In this document: piece after piece, positions 1 through 9,108 of the stretch
Numbering within the stretch: position 1 is the stretch's first letter
How the letters are laid out: each line of letters begins with the position of its first letter
DNA from: Georgenia muralis
Lineage (GTDB): Bacteria > Actinomycetota > Actinomycetes > Actinomycetales > Actinomycetaceae
Assembly: GCF_003814705.1 (NCBI RefSeq)
Contig: NZ_RKRA01000001.1
Location: 3,664,776-3,728,775 of the forward strand
Reading direction: 5' to 3'
DNA: 64,000 bases
Program-made: the position numbers and the translations under genes
Notes under the pieces: generated by a model
What the model was told of the DNA's origin: nothing
The model's database searches: none
The model's input: the letters and a program-made list of their open reading frames with translations, nothing else

Positions 1-1169
1 CCGGGCTCGACCAGGCCACGCCGGGCGAGGTCCGTCACGACCGCTGCGAGCCGCGCCGGCACGGCCCCGCCGGGACGCAGCTCGACGCCGTCGGCGAGGC
101 GGACCCCGAGCATGATGCGCTCGAGCTCGGCCTCCCGCGCCCCGAGGACCTCGCGCCCGGCGGCAGGGCTGAGCCCGTTCTCGAGCCGGTGGGCGTACGT
201 GCGCGGGTGCTTGACGTTCCACCACCGGACCCCGCCGACGTGGCTGTGCGCCCCCGGGCCGACGCCCCACCAGTCGTGCCCGCGCCAGTAGGCGAGGTTG
301 TGCCGGCAGGCGTCATCGGGCCGGCGCGCGAAGTTCGACACCTCGTACCAGTGCAGCCCGGCCCCGGCGAGCACCTCCTCGGCGAGCTCGTACTTGCGGG
401 CCGCGTCGTCGTCGTCGGGCAGGGGGAGCTCTCCGCGGCGGACCTGGGCGCCCATCCGGGTCCCGGCCTCGACGACCAGGGCGTAGGCCGAGACGTGGTC
501 CGGCTCGAGCGCGACCGCGGCGTCCAGGCTCGTGCGCCAGTCGTCCAGGGACTCCCCGGGCGTGCCGTAGATGAGGTCGACCGACACCGCCAGGCCCGCG
601 GCCTTCGCCCAGGCCACCACGTCGGGCAGGCGGGCGGGGTCGTGCGTGCGGTCGAGCGTGGCGAGGACGCCGGGCACGGCCGACTGCATCCCGAAGGAGA
701 CCCGGGTGAAGCCCGCCGCGGCCAGCGCCGTCAGCGCAGCCGCATCCACGGAGTCGGGGTTGGCCTCGGTGGTGACCTCCGCGCCGTCGGCCAGCCCCCA
801 GGCGTCCCGGACGGCGCCCAGCATCCCGGCCAGGTCGCGCGCGGGCAGCATGGTCGGCGTGCCGCCGCCGACGAAGACCGTGCTCACGGGGCGGGCCGGC
901 ATGCCGGCGGCCACGAGCGCCTCGTCGGCGAGGACACGGGCGGCGAGGTCGATCTCGCGTCGGGCGGTCTCGGCGTACGCCTGCGCGCTCGCGCCGCCAC
1001 CGAGCTCGGCGTTGGTGTAGGTGTTGAAGTCGCAGTACCCGCACCGCACCCGGCAGAAGGGCACGTGCAGGTACACGCCGAGGTCGCGGTCGGCGGCCCC
1101 GGCGGCCGCGGAGAGCGGGAGCCTGCCGTCGTCGGGCGGCGTCTCGCCGTCGGGAAGTGCCGGTGCCAT
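1..1169 (-). CDS. hemW: Radical-SAM heme chaperone HemW, C-terminus beyond the window
   Basis: HemW is a cytosolic radical-SAM-like heme-binding protein of the HemN family, thought to deliver heme; it is not a true coproporphyrinogen oxidase. Read from the ATG at 1169 the frame stays open to base 1. The N-terminus has the iron-sulfur motif CRVRCGYC (CxxxCxxC) within a YLHVPFC context. A glycine-rich VFVGGGTP motif follows, then TTEANPD, then the HemW-type HNLAYWRGHDWWGVGPGAH stretch near residue 310. About 389 codons are present, so only a short C-terminal end is missing. Its ATG shares bases with an ATG of the divergent acetyltransferase. The hemW-lepA neighbourhood is common in bacteria. 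Confidence 0.93.
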   Translation of the reverse strand, partial: MAPALPDGETPPDDGRLPLSAAAGAADRDLGVYLHVPFCRVRCGYCDFNTYTNAELGGGASAQAYAETARREIDLAARVLADEALVAAGMPARPVSTVFVGGGTPTMLPARDLAGMLGAVRDAWGLADGAEVTTEANPDSVDAAALTALAAAGFTRVSFGMQSAVPGVLATLDRTHDPARLPDVVAWAKAAGLAVSVDLIYGTPGESLDDWRTSLDAAVALEPDHVSAYALVVEAGTRMGAQVRRGELPLPDDDDAARKYELAEEVLAGAGLHWYEVSNFARRPDDACRHNLAYWRGHDWWGVGPGAHSHVGGVRWWNVKHPRTYAHRLENGLSPAAGREVLGAREAELERIMLGVRLADGVELRPGGAVPARLAAVVTDLARRGLVEP

Positions 1170-1175
1170 GGCCTC

Positions 1176-1181
1176 TAGTGT
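1176..1181 (+). promoter_or_regulatory. -10 box of a leaderless acetyltransferase transcript
   Basis: TAGTGT matches the actinobacterial TANNNT -10 consensus and ends 7 nt before the GTG at 1189, which would place transcription start at the start codon. No Shine-Dalgarno precedes that GTG. This favours 1189 over the in-frame ATG at 1168, which overlaps the hemW start. Confidence 0.45.
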
Positions 1182-1188
1182 CTCCCAC

Positions 1189-1701
1189 GTGGACCGTGCC
1201 CCCGAACCTCGCACCGCGCTGCACCGGCTCGACGGCGACGACCCCGCCACCGCCGCCCGGCGGGCCGCCGTGGTGCGGCTGCGCCCCCTGCCCGCGCAGG
1301 AGCCGTACTCCTCGCGGGCCGAGGTGACCCTGCCGCTCGCGGACGCCGAGCCGACCCGTACACCCTTCGCCGTCGAGCACGACGGACGGGTGGTCGGGTT
1401 CGGGGTGATCGACTCGCTGGGCTACCTGGCCGACGTCGTCGACCGGCCCGACGAGGCGGCCCTGCTGCGCGGGTTCTACCTCGACGCCGCGGAGCAGAAC
1501 CGTGGGATCGGCCGCGCGACCGTGCCCCTCCTGCGCGTCCTCGCCCGCGAGCTGGTCCCAGCCGCACGGATCCTCGTCCTCACCGTCAACGAGGCCAACC
1601 CGGCCGCGGTGCGCGCCTACACCGCAGGCGGGTTCGTCGACGTCGGGCGCTACCTCGGCGGCGGGCTGGGCCCGCAGCGGGTCATGGCGGTCGCGCTGTG
1701 A
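1189..1701 (+). CDS. GNAT family N-acetyltransferase
   Basis: A 170-residue GCN5-type acetyltransferase transferring acetyl from acetyl-CoA to an unknown amine. The acetyl-CoA loop is visible as EQNRGIGRATVPLL (R/QxxGxG/A pattern), preceded by a hydrophobic beta strand (RVVGFGVIDSLGYL). It is followed by the typical LTVNEANPAAVRAYTAGGF segment. It is transcribed divergently from hemW and convergently with the MOSC gene. I chose GTG 1189 because a -10 box lies 7 nt upstream; the in-frame ATG at 1168 would add seven residues. The substrate cannot be deduced. Confidence 0.8.
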   Translation: MDRAPEPRTALHRLDGDDPATAARRAAVVRLRPLPAQEPYSSRAEVTLPLADAEPTRTPFAVEHDGRVVGFGVIDSLGYLADVVDRPDEAALLRGFYLDAAEQNRGIGRATVPLLRVLARELVPAARILVLTVNEANPAAVRAYTAGGFVDVGRYLGGGLGPQRVMAVAL

Positions 1702-1707
1702 CGGTGG

Positions 1708-2349
1708 TCAGGCGCGGGCGGCGACCCGGTCGACGTACACGCGCAGGTAGTCGGCCATCCGCCAGCCGTCGTCCGCGGCGTGGGCGAGGAGCGTGCGGGC
1801 GTCGGCGGGGTCCTGGGCGGTGAACCACCGGCATACGCTCACCCCGTGCCCGGGCCGGTGGACGGTCGCGACGGCGTCGCCGGGCTCGACCGGCCCGGGG
1901 ACCACCACCCGCAGGTAGGCACCGGTGCGCCCGCGGGCGGTGAACCGGGCGACCCACCGCTCCTGGTGCAGCCACCGCCCGAAGGTCGCGCAGGGGGTGC
2001 GCGGACCGGTCACCTCGACCTCGAGGCGCTCGCCGATCCGCCACCGCTCGCCGATCTCGGCGTCGTCGACGGCCAGGCCCGCGGTGCGCAGGTTCTCCCC
2101 GAAGCGGCCGGGCGGGACCGGCTCACCGAGCACGCCCGCCCAGTGCTCGGCCTCGGCGGCGTCGACGGCGTACAGCGCCTTGTCGGGCCCGCCGTGGTGC
2201 TTGCGGTCGGCCTGGACGTCCCCGCGCAGCCCGTACGCGCCCACCCGGACGGCGCCGTCGAGAGGCTGCTTGTCGATGGCGGTGACGCCGACCGAGCCCG
2301 CGTCCGGGTGGAGCCGCGCCACCCGGCACACGTGGGTGACGACCGCCAC
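1708..2349 (-). CDS. MOSC domain-containing protein
   Basis: A stand-alone MOSC-domain protein of 213 residues (MOSC is the C-terminal domain of molybdenum-cofactor sulfurase). These proteins bind or act on the molybdenum cofactor or related oxo-substrates; the YiiM branch is linked to N-hydroxylated compounds. Seen here are the conserved GLRGDVQADRKHHGGPDKAL segment (residues about 40-59) and GRFGENLRTAGL, both hallmarks of the YiiM-like branch. A Cys in TPCATFGRW occupies the usual family position. It starts at GTG 2349, nine bases after the lepA stop, and probably shares the lepA transcript. Confidence 0.88.
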   Translation of the reverse strand: MAVVTHVCRVARLHPDAGSVGVTAIDKQPLDGAVRVGAYGLRGDVQADRKHHGGPDKALYAVDAAEAEHWAGVLGEPVPPGRFGENLRTAGLAVDDAEIGERWRIGERLEVEVTGPRTPCATFGRWLHQERWVARFTARGRTGAYLRVVVPGPVEPGDAVATVHRPGHGVSVCRWFTAQDPADARTLLAHAADDGWRMADYLRVYVDRVAARA

Positions 2350-2357
2350 GGCCGGTC

Positions 2358-4217
2358 CTACTTCTTGCCCGTGGGCGCGTCCGAGGTGAGGGCGGCGATG
2401 AAGGCCTCCTGCGGGACCTCGACCCGACCGATGTTCTTCATGCGCTTCTTGCCCTCCTTCTGCTTCTCCAGGAGCTTGCGCTTGCGGGTGATGTCACCGC
2501 CGTAGCACTTGGCGAGCATGTCCTTGCGCAGGGCGCGGATGGTCTCGCGGGCGATGACGCGCGCGCCCACCGCGGCCTGGATCGGCACCTCGAACTGCTG
2601 CCGCGGGATGAGCTCCTTGAGCTTCTCGGCCATCGTCACGCCGTAGGTGTAGGCCTTGTCCCGGTGGACGATCGCCGAGAACGCGTCGACCTGCTCGTGG
2701 TTGAGGAGGATGTCGACCTTGACGAGGTCGGCCTCCTGGTCGCCGGAGGGCTCGTAGTCCAGCGAGGCGTAGCCGCGGGTCTTGGACTTGAGCTGGTCGA
2801 AGAAGTCCCCGACGATCTCGGCCAGCGGCAGGGTGTAGCGCAGCTCGACGCGCTCCGGGGAGAGGTAGTCCATGCCCAGGAGGGTGCCGCGCCGGCTCTG
2901 CGTCAGCTCCATGATCGTGCCGACGAACTCGCTCGGTGCCAGGATCGTGGCCTTGACGACCGGCTCACGGATCTGGCTGATCTTCCCCTCGGGGAACTCG
3001 CTGGGGTTGGTCACCCGCACCTGGCCGCCGTCCTCGGCGACGACGTCGTAGGAGACGTTCGGCGCGGTGGAGATCAGGGCCAGGTCGAACTCGCGCTCGA
3101 GCCGCTCCCGGACGATCTCCAGGTGCAGCAGACCCAGGAAGCCGCAGCGGAACCCGAAGCCGAGCGCCACGGAGGTCTCGGGCTCGTAGACGAGGGCGGC
3201 GTCGTTGAGCTTGAGCTTGTCCAGGGCGTCGCGGAGCACGGGGTAGTCCGAGCCGTCGATCGGGTAGAGGCCGGAGAACACCATCGGCTTGGGCTCGCGG
3301 TAGCCGCCCAGGGCGTGCGCGGCCGGCTTGGACAGGTTCGTCACCGTGTCGCCGACCTTGGACTGGCGCACGTCCTTCACGCCCGTGATGAGGTAGCCCA
3401 CCTCGCCGACGCCCAGCCCCTGCGACGGGATGGGCTCGGGGGAGATGACGCCGATCTCGAGGAGCTCGTGGGTGGCCCGCGTCGACATCATCTGGATGCG
3501 CTCGCGCGGGCTGAGGTGGCCGTCGATGACCCGGACGTAGGTGATGACGCCGCGGTAGGTGTCGTAGACGGAGTCGAAGATCATGGCTCGGGACGGCGCG
3601 TCGGCGTCACCGACCGGTGCCGGGATGTCCCGCACGATACGGTCGAGGAGCTCCAGCACCCCCTCCCCGGTCTTGCCCGAGACCCGCAGGCAGTCCTCCG
3701 GCTCGCCACCGATGAGGCCGGCGAGCTCCTCGGCGTACTTCTCCGGCTGCGCGGCCGGCAGGTCGATCTTGTTGAGGACGGGGATGATCGTGAGGTCGTT
3801 CTCCATGGCCATGTAGAGGTTGGCCAGGGTCTGGGCCTCGATGCCCTGGGCGGCGTCGACGAGGAGGACGGCGCCCTCGCACGCCGCGAGGGACCTGTTG
3901 ACCTCGTAGGAGAAGTCGACGTGCCCGGGGGTGTCGATCATGTTCAGCGCGTAGGCCTGGTCGCCCACCTGCCAGGGCATCCGCACGGCCTGGGACTTGA
4001 TGGTGATGCCGCGCTCACGCTCGATGTCCATGCGGTCGAGGTACTGGGCACGCATCGCCCGCGAGTCCACCACGCCGGTCAGCTGGAGCATCCGGTCCGC
4101 CAGCGTCGACTTCCCGTGGTCGATGTGGGCGATGATGCTGAAGTTGCGCAGCAGCTCCGGCGGCGTGCCCGCCGGGCTGATCTGCGCCGACAGTGCCGGG
4201 CTGGGGATCGGTGACAA
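2358..4217 (-). CDS. lepA: Elongation factor 4 (LepA), ribosome-associated GTPase
   Basis: A translational GTPase of 619 residues, the usual LepA length. It is proposed to back-translocate or rescue stalled ribosomes and to help 30S biogenesis. The G domain shows [10 protein letters not shown] (G1, about residue 31), RGITIKS (G2), DTPGHVDF (G3) and NKIDLP (G4). Domains II and III, an EF-G-like domain V and the LepA-specific C-terminal domain follow ([23 protein letters not shown], given here only as a motif region near residues 575-598). The start is GTG 4217; about 20 residues precede the conserved [13 protein letters not shown]. It is followed at 9 bp by the MOSC gene. Confidence 0.97.
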   Translation of the reverse strand: MSPIPSPALSAQISPAGTPPELLRNFSIIAHIDHGKSTLADRMLQLTGVVDSRAMRAQYLDRMDIERERGITIKSQAVRMPWQVGDQAYALNMIDTPGHVDFSYEVNRSLAACEGAVLLVDAAQGIEAQTLANLYMAMENDLTIIPVLNKIDLPAAQPEKYAEELAGLIGGEPEDCLRVSGKTGEGVLELLDRIVRDIPAPVGDADAPSRAMIFDSVYDTYRGVITYVRVIDGHLSPRERIQMMSTRATHELLEIGVISPEPIPSQGLGVGEVGYLITGVKDVRQSKVGDTVTNLSKPAAHALGGYREPKPMVFSGLYPIDGSDYPVLRDALDKLKLNDAALVYEPETSVALGFGFRCGFLGLLHLEIVRERLEREFDLALISTAPNVSYDVVAEDGGQVRVTNPSEFPEGKISQIREPVVKATILAPSEFVGTIMELTQSRRGTLLGMDYLSPERVELRYTLPLAEIVGDFFDQLKSKTRGYASLDYEPSGDQEADLVKVDILLNHEQVDAFSAIVHRDKAYTYGVTMAEKLKELIPRQQFEVPIQAAVGARVIARETIRALRKDMLAKCYGGDITRKRKLLEKQKEGKKRMKNIGRVEVPQEAFIAALTSDAPTGKK

Positions 4218-4392
4218 CGCGGGCTACCTCTGCGGGGTGGTGCGCGCGGGGCGCGCGGGACACGGACTGCTCCCATCGTCCCACGCCCGGGCGCGGGCGC
4301 CGCGCCGGGGGTGGCACCGGCGGCGAGGACGTCGTGTTCGCCCGGGGCGAGGCCGCTCGGCACCGGGGCGGCGGCCGTGCGAACCTGGGGGC

Positions 4393-4956
4393 ATGACTGC
4401 GACGGCCGACGTCCTCGCCCAGGTGGTGCCCACGCTCGTGCGGGTCGCCCGCCGGCCCGGCGCCGCCCTGCTCACCGGTGCCGGGCTCGGGGTCGGCGTC
4501 CTCGCGCTGCTCGGGCTCGCCCTGGGCGTCACCGCGACCGGGGCGTGGGCGTGGGTGCCGCTCGGCCTCGCCGCGCTCCTGGCCGTGCCCGTGGTGGTGC
4601 TGGCCGTGCGCCGTGGGCGCCTCCAGGCCCAGACGGCGGGCCTGCAGGTCCACCGCACCGTGGGCACGGGTGAGCTCGTGGTGCACGAGCCCGGCACGGC
4701 AGGGCGCGACCTGAGGGCCGAGATGGACGCCCTCGACGCCGCGGCCGCCGAGAACGCCCTGCGCACCGCACGCTTCCTGCCCCGGGTCGAGGCCGCCCAG
4801 CGGGCCGCCCTCGTCGCGGCGGGCGGCCCGGTCCACGCGCCCTACCTGCGCGACGACCTGCGCGTCACCCTGCTCGCGCTCATCGGCACCGTGGCGGCGA
4901 TCCCGCTCTCCGTGCTCGCCTCGGTCGGCACCGCCGTCGCCCTGCTGCTGTCCTGA
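4393..4956 (+). CDS. Small membrane protein of unknown function
   Basis: A 187-residue protein I do not recognise. It begins MTATADVLAQVVP and has two hydrophobic segments at about residues 28-50 and 55-75 with a basic loop (RRGRLQAQ) after the second. A soluble Ala-rich middle part follows, then a final hydrophobic stretch (LIGTVAAIPLSVLASVGTAV) ending almost at the C-terminus. The layout suggests an inner-membrane protein with a cytoplasmic helical region. The start is ATG 4393, since no coding-like sequence precedes it. It runs convergently toward the transglutaminase gene with 48 bp between stops. Confidence 0.65.
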   Translation: MTATADVLAQVVPTLVRVARRPGAALLTGAGLGVGVLALLGLALGVTATGAWAWVPLGLAALLAVPVVVLAVRRGRLQAQTAGLQVHRTVGTGELVVHEPGTAGRDLRAEMDALDAAAAENALRTARFLPRVEAAQRAALVAAGGPVHAPYLRDDLRVTLLALIGTVAAIPLSVLASVGTAVALLLS

Positions 4957-5004
4957 CGGGGTCCGCGCCCTCGCGGCCGGGTCACCGGCCCTGCCGGGCG
5001 GACC

Positions 5005-5844
5005 TCACTCCTCGAGCGTCATGAGGACCTCGACGTGCTGGGTGGACCGGCCCCCGCCCGAGAACACCCCCCGCACCGGCGGGACGTCCCGGTACTCCCG
5101 GCCGCGCGCCACGAGCACGTGGTGCGGCCCGACGTCGATGCGGTTGGTGGGGTCGAAGCCGTACCAGTCGCCCGACCAGAACTCCACCCACGCGTGGGAC
5201 TGCCCGACGGCCACCTCGCCGGTCCCGGCGCCGGCGAGCGGGTGGAGGTAGCCCGAGACGTAACGGGCGGGGATGCCCAGCGACCGCAGGGTGCCCACGG
5301 CGAGGTGGACGATGTCCTGGCACACCCCCTTGCGTGCCTCCCACGCCTCCGCGGCGCGGGTGTGGACGCCGGTGACGCCCGGTACGTACTCCATCTCCCC
5401 GCGCAGCGCCTCGCACACCGCGACGGCGCCGTCGTGGACCCCGAGCCCGGCGGCGGCGTCACGGGCGAGCTCGCACAGGTCCGGCGGGGGGCTCGTGGTG
5501 GCCGAGACCATGAGCATCTCGCTCATCCGGTCGGTCAGGGCCGGGGCGGCCAGGCTCGCCCACTCGGTGCCGTGGACCCGCTGCGGCGCCGCGTCGCGCT
5601 CGACGCGGGAGTCCGCGACGAACGTGAGGCTCTCGTGCGGGGTGAGGACCTCGACGGCGTCGACCCTCGTGCCCCAGTAGTCCCGGTACTCGCTGCGCCA
5701 CGTCTCCGGGGCGACGGTGAGGGTGGACTCCACGACCCGCTGGCCGAGCATCGCGGCCGGGCGCATCCGCAGCTCGTTGTAGGACACGCGCACGGGGTGG
5801 GCGTAGGCGAAGGTGGTGCGGTGCACCACGTGCAGGCGGGTCAC
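5005..5844 (-). CDS. Transglutaminase-like cysteine peptidase family protein
   Basis: A 279-residue protein with an N-terminal bacterial transglutaminase-associated beta region (TTFAYAHPVRVSYNELRM) and a transglutaminase core. The catalytic triad is visible: Cys in ARKGVCQDIVHLAV, His in QSHAWVEFW, and Asp in YGFDPTN. YVSGYLHP is also typical. The start is GTG 5844, overlapping the preceding alpha-E gene by the 4-bp GTGA, a sign of translational coupling. Last gene of the ATP-grasp/alpha-E/transglutaminase operon. In such operons the protein is thought to cleave or rearrange peptide or isopeptide bonds; its substrate is unknown. Confidence 0.9.
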   Translation of the reverse strand: MTRLHVVHRTTFAYAHPVRVSYNELRMRPAAMLGQRVVESTLTVAPETWRSEYRDYWGTRVDAVEVLTPHESLTFVADSRVERDAAPQRVHGTEWASLAAPALTDRMSEMLMVSATTSPPPDLCELARDAAAGLGVHDGAVAVCEALRGEMEYVPGVTGVHTRAAEAWEARKGVCQDIVHLAVGTLRSLGIPARYVSGYLHPLAGAGTGEVAVGQSHAWVEFWSGDWYGFDPTNRIDVGPHHVLVARGREYRDVPPVRGVFSGGGRSTQHVEVLMTLEE

Positions 5845-6770
5845 AGGTGCTCCCCCATCCACACGGCCGGCTCGGCCAGGAAGTAGCGGGCCCGGATGTG
5901 GTCCGACGCCTGGCTGCAGGCCACCTGGACCGCCTCCATCTCCCCGAGCAGGTTGGTCTGCAGGTCCGTCACGGGCAGGTACTCCAGGTGCGAGCGGGCC
6001 CGGCCGAGGGTGCGCCCGGCGTCCTCCCGGACACCGGGCAGGCGCACGGCCGGCTCGAGCTCGGCCAGGCACTGCTCGGCCCGGTCCAGAGCGTGGACGA
6101 TCGAGCGCGGCAGGTACCGGTCGAGGAGCAGGAACTGGGCGGCCTGGACGTCCCCGACGCGGCCGCGGTAGGTCCGCAGGAACGCCTCGTACGCACCGCC
6201 GGAGCGCAGGAGGGAGACCCAGCTCGCCCCGCCCGTGCCGCTGACGGTCCGGGAGGCGACGAGGCGGGCGGTCATGTCCGCCCGCTCGAGGGACCGGCCG
6301 AGCACGAGGAACTCCCAGGTCTCGTCCCGCGAGGTCGAGGAGTCGACGATGCCCGCGACGATCGCGGCCCGTTCGCGGACCCACTGGAAGTAGTCGTAGG
6401 CGCTGCGCCCGTGGGTCATGGCGGGCAGGGCGTTCCAGGTGGTGTTGAGGCACTCCCACAGCTCGGTGGAGATCGTCTCGCGGGCCCGCCGAGCGCTCTC
6501 GCGCGCCGCGACCAGGGCGCCGGCGATGGAGCCGGGCGCGGTGCGGTCGTAGGCGAGGGTGTCCAGGAGGTGGCGCCGCCCCACGGGCTCGTCCACCGGC
6601 GGCAGCGGGAAGCCCATGATGGCCAGCACGGAGCGGGAGTGGGCGTCCTCATCGACCCAGGGGTCCTCGAGGAGGACCTGGAGCTGGACGTCGAGGAGGC
6701 GGGCGGTGTCGTCGGCGCGCTCGACGTAGCGACCGATCCAGAACAGCGACTCGGCGATCCGGCTCAGCAC
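5841..6770 (-). CDS. Alpha-E domain protein (DUF403)
   Basis: A 309-residue all-helical alpha-E domain protein. The family signature is at the N-terminus: MLSRIAESLFWIGRYVERAD, followed by TARLLDV. ISTELWECLNTTW, FLVLGRSLERADMTARLV and the C-terminal RARYFLA are also typical. No enzymatic motif is known; these proteins are nearly always encoded beside circularly permuted ATP-grasp and transglutaminase proteins and may act with them. It starts at GTG 6770, overlapping the ATP-grasp stop by 7 bp, and its own stop overlaps the transglutaminase start. Confidence 0.9.
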   Translation of the reverse strand: MLSRIAESLFWIGRYVERADDTARLLDVQLQVLLEDPWVDEDAHSRSVLAIMGFPLPPVDEPVGRRHLLDTLAYDRTAPGSIAGALVAARESARRARETISTELWECLNTTWNALPAMTHGRSAYDYFQWVRERAAIVAGIVDSSTSRDETWEFLVLGRSLERADMTARLVASRTVSGTGGASWVSLLRSGGAYEAFLRTYRGRVGDVQAAQFLLLDRYLPRSIVHALDRAEQCLAELEPAVRLPGVREDAGRTLGRARSHLEYLPVTDLQTNLLGEMEAVQVACSQASDHIRARYFLAEPAVWMGEHL

Positions 6771-8329
6771 GGGGCCACCCCGCTCTGCTGCTGCTGCTCG
6801 CTCTGCACCCGGACGGTGTCGGCGGCGTCGGAGTCGCGGGGCACCCCGACAGGCACGACCAGCTCACCGTGCACCGGCGGCGCGGGAGGAGGTGGTGGCG
6901 TCCGGCGGTGCCCGATGACCCATGTGTCCTTCGACCCACCGCCCTGGGAGGAGTTGACCACGAGCTGGCCCTCCTGCAGGGCCACCCGCGTCAGGCCGCC
7001 GGGCAGCACCCACACGTTCTCGCCGTCGTTGACGGCGAACGGGCGCAGGTCCACGTGCCGGGGCCGCACGTGCTCGCCCGCGAGGGTGGGCACGGTGGAG
7101 AGCTGGATGACGGGCTGGGCGATCCAGCCGCGCGGGTCGGCGCGGAGCCGGTCGCGGGCCGCGTCGACCTCCTGGCGGGTGGCGGCCGGACCGATGAGGA
7201 TGCCCTTGCCGCCGGATCCGTCCACGGGCTTGACCACCAGCTCCTCGAGCCGGTCGCAGACCTCCTCCAGCGCCGTCGGCTCCTCCAGGCGCCAGGTGTC
7301 GACGTTGCTGATGAGCGGCTCCTCGCCCAGGTAGTACCGGATGAGGTCCGGGACGTAGGTGTAGATGAGCTTGTCGTCGGCGACCCCGTTGCCGACGGCG
7401 TTGGCGATGGTGACGTTGCCCGCCCGCGCCACGCCCATGAGCCCGGGGCAGCCCAGGAGCGAGTCGGAGCGGAAGACGACCGGGTCGATGAAGTCGTCGT
7501 CGACCCGGCGGTAGATGACGTCCACCCGGCGCCGGCCGCCCGTCGTGCGCATGTACACGCGTCCGCCGGCGACGAAGAGGTCGCGGCCCTCGACGAGCTC
7601 GACGCCCATGGAGCGCGCGAGGAGGGAGTGCTCGTAGTAGGCGGAGTTGTACACCCCGGGGGTGAGGACGACGACGACGGGGTCGTCCACGCCGTCGGGG
7701 GCGGAGGCGATGAGCGCGTGCAGGAGCCGGCGCGGGTAGTCCGCGACCGGGCGCACCCGCAGGCTCGCGAAGAGCTCGGGGAAGGACTGCGCCATGGCGC
7801 GCCGGTTGGACAGGACGTAGCTGACCCCCGAGGGGACCCGGACGTTGTCCTCGAGCACCCGCCAGGTGTCCGCGGCGTCGCGGATGACGTCGATCCCCGC
7901 GACGTGCACGCGGACCCCGTTGGGCGGTTCGATGCCCCGTGCCGCGCGCGTGAAGTGCGCCGAGGAGACGACGGCCGAGCGCGGCAGGACGCCGTCGGCG
8001 ATGACCCGCTGGCGGCCGTAGACGTCGTCGAGCAGCGCCTCGAGCGCACGGACCCGCTGCGCCACGCCGGGGGCGAGGGCGTCCCACTCGTCCGCGGTGA
8101 CGACGCGCGGGACCGTGTCCAGCGGGAAGGGCCGCTCCTCGCCGCCCACGTCGAAGGTGATGCCCTGGGCGAGGTAGGACCGGGCGAGCGCGTCGGCGCG
8201 GGCCATGAGCTCGTCCGCGCTGAGCCCGCGCAGCGTGTCGTACACGTGGCGGTACGGCACCCGGACGCCGTCGGGCTCGATCATCTCGTCCCACGCCGCC
8301 CCGGCGGGATAGCCGTCGAAGAGGTCCAT
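6764..8329 (-). CDS. Circularly permuted ATP-grasp type 2 protein
   Basis: A 521-residue circularly permuted ATP-grasp enzyme (DUF404/DUF407 families), predicted to form peptide or amide bonds with ATP. Visible landmarks are the N-terminal AAWDEMIEPDGVRVPYRHV, PPNGVRVHVAGIDVIRD with RVLEDNVRVPSG, the acidic IYRRVDDDFIDP and the ATP-binding VVKPVDGSGGKGILIGP (about residues 370-386). The last 60 residues are Pro- and Gln-rich low complexity (PPPPPAPP, QQQQ) and probably dispensable. ATG 8329 is the start. First gene of a coupled operon with the alpha-E and transglutaminase genes. The 142-bp region upstream contains three copies of a CCGGCCGGGC element (about 8406-8440). Confidence 0.9.
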   Translation of the reverse strand: MDLFDGYPAGAAWDEMIEPDGVRVPYRHVYDTLRGLSADELMARADALARSYLAQGITFDVGGEERPFPLDTVPRVVTADEWDALAPGVAQRVRALEALLDDVYGRQRVIADGVLPRSAVVSSAHFTRAARGIEPPNGVRVHVAGIDVIRDAADTWRVLEDNVRVPSGVSYVLSNRRAMAQSFPELFASLRVRPVADYPRRLLHALIASAPDGVDDPVVVVLTPGVYNSAYYEHSLLARSMGVELVEGRDLFVAGGRVYMRTTGGRRRVDVIYRRVDDDFIDPVVFRSDSLLGCPGLMGVARAGNVTIANAVGNGVADDKLIYTYVPDLIRYYLGEEPLISNVDTWRLEEPTALEEVCDRLEELVVKPVDGSGGKGILIGPAATRQEVDAARDRLRADPRGWIAQPVIQLSTVPTLAGEHVRPRHVDLRPFAVNDGENVWVLPGGLTRVALQEGQLVVNSSQGGGSKDTWVIGHRRTPPPPPAPPVHGELVVPVGVPRDSDAADTVRVQSEQQQQSGVAPC

Positions 8330-8458
8330 GGGGGACGACGTTAGTGCCGCGACGTGTCCGGCGTGTGACGGGACCGGCCGGCCGCGCGGGCCCGTCAGGC
8401 TCCCGCCCCGGCCGGGCCCCGGCCGGGCGCCGGCCGGGCGCGGCGACGCGCCCGCCGC

Positions 8459-8464
8459 TAGCCT
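8459..8464 (+). promoter_or_regulatory. -10 box for the PemK/MazF-like gene
   Basis: TAGCCT (TANNNT) ends 7 nt before ATG 8472, and no Shine-Dalgarno lies between, which fits a leaderless transcript. Confidence 0.45.
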
Positions 8465-8471
8465 GCCGGGC

Positions 8472-9080
8472 ATGAACCCCATGCTCCGCCGTGCGCTCGG
8501 CGCCGCCGGCGACGCCGCCGCCCGCGTGCTCCAGGACTACCTTCGCCGGCCGCGGCGGGCAGGCCCGGGGCCGAGCCGCCGCCGACCGGTCCCGGGCGCC
8601 GGTCCGCGGGGGTCGTCCTCGCCGGCGGCCACCGTCGGGGAGCAGCAGGTCGAGGCGGGCTCGCGCGACACCGTCGAGTACGACGTCGCCCGGCTCGGCC
8701 TGCCGGACCTCGCCTACGCGCCGCAGGCCGACGACCAGCCCGACCCGGGCGAGGTCGTGTGGACCTGGGTGCCCTACGACGACGACCCCGACCAGGGCAA
8801 GGACCGCCCCGTGCTCGTCCTCGCGCAGGAGGGCGCCGGGCTCGTCGTGGCGCAGATGAGCTCGAAGGACCACGACCGGGACGCGGCGGACGAGGCGCGC
8901 TGGGGCCGGCGCTGGATCGACGTCGGGTCCGGCGGGTGGGACTCGCGCGGGCGGCCGTCCGAGGTCCGCCTGGACCGCCTGCTCTGGGTGGACCCGGGCG
9001 CGGTGCGCCGCGAGGGCGCCGGCCTGCCGCGCGAGCGCTACGACGCGGTCGTCGCCGCCCTGCGGGCGCTGCACGGCTGA
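8472..9080 (+). CDS. PemK/MazF-like protein without a linked antitoxin
   Basis: A 202-residue protein. The first 90 residues are basic and poorly conserved. The C-terminal half resembles the PemK/MazF fold: GEVVWTWVPYDDDP, KDRPVLVL and VVAQMSSKDHD, then a basic tail ending RYDAVVAALRALHG. MazF family members are sequence-specific endoribonucleases, but this solitary actinobacterial type is uncharacterised and no antitoxin gene flanks it. It may therefore be a housekeeping RNA-binding protein or nuclease. It starts at ATG 8472 behind a leaderless-type -10 box, is divergent from the ATP-grasp operon, and is followed by a perfect 22-bp palindrome. Confidence 0.75.
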   Translation: MNPMLRRALGAAGDAAARVLQDYLRRPRRAGPGPSRRRPVPGAGPRGSSSPAATVGEQQVEAGSRDTVEYDVARLGLPDLAYAPQADDQPDPGEVVWTWVPYDDDPDQGKDRPVLVLAQEGAGLVVAQMSSKDHDRDAADEARWGRRWIDVGSGGWDSRGRPSEVRLDRLLWVDPGAVRREGAGLPRERYDAVVAALRALHG

Positions 9081-9086
9081 GACGGC

Positions 9087-9108
9087 GCTCACCCCGGCCG
9101 GGGTGAGC
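9087..9108 (+). terminator. Perfect 22-bp palindrome after the PemK-like gene
   Basis: Arms GCTCACCCCGG and CCGGGGTGAGC abut with no loop, 6 bp after the stop codon. A GC-rich hairpin without a U tract is the common actinobacterial terminator form. It lies 18 bp before the rpsT -10 box. Confidence 0.6.

Noticed and set aside
2664-4214. A 516-codon open frame opposite lepA
   Set aside because: Antisense shadow of a conserved gene; composition is dominated by Asp, Val, Gly and Leu without motifs.
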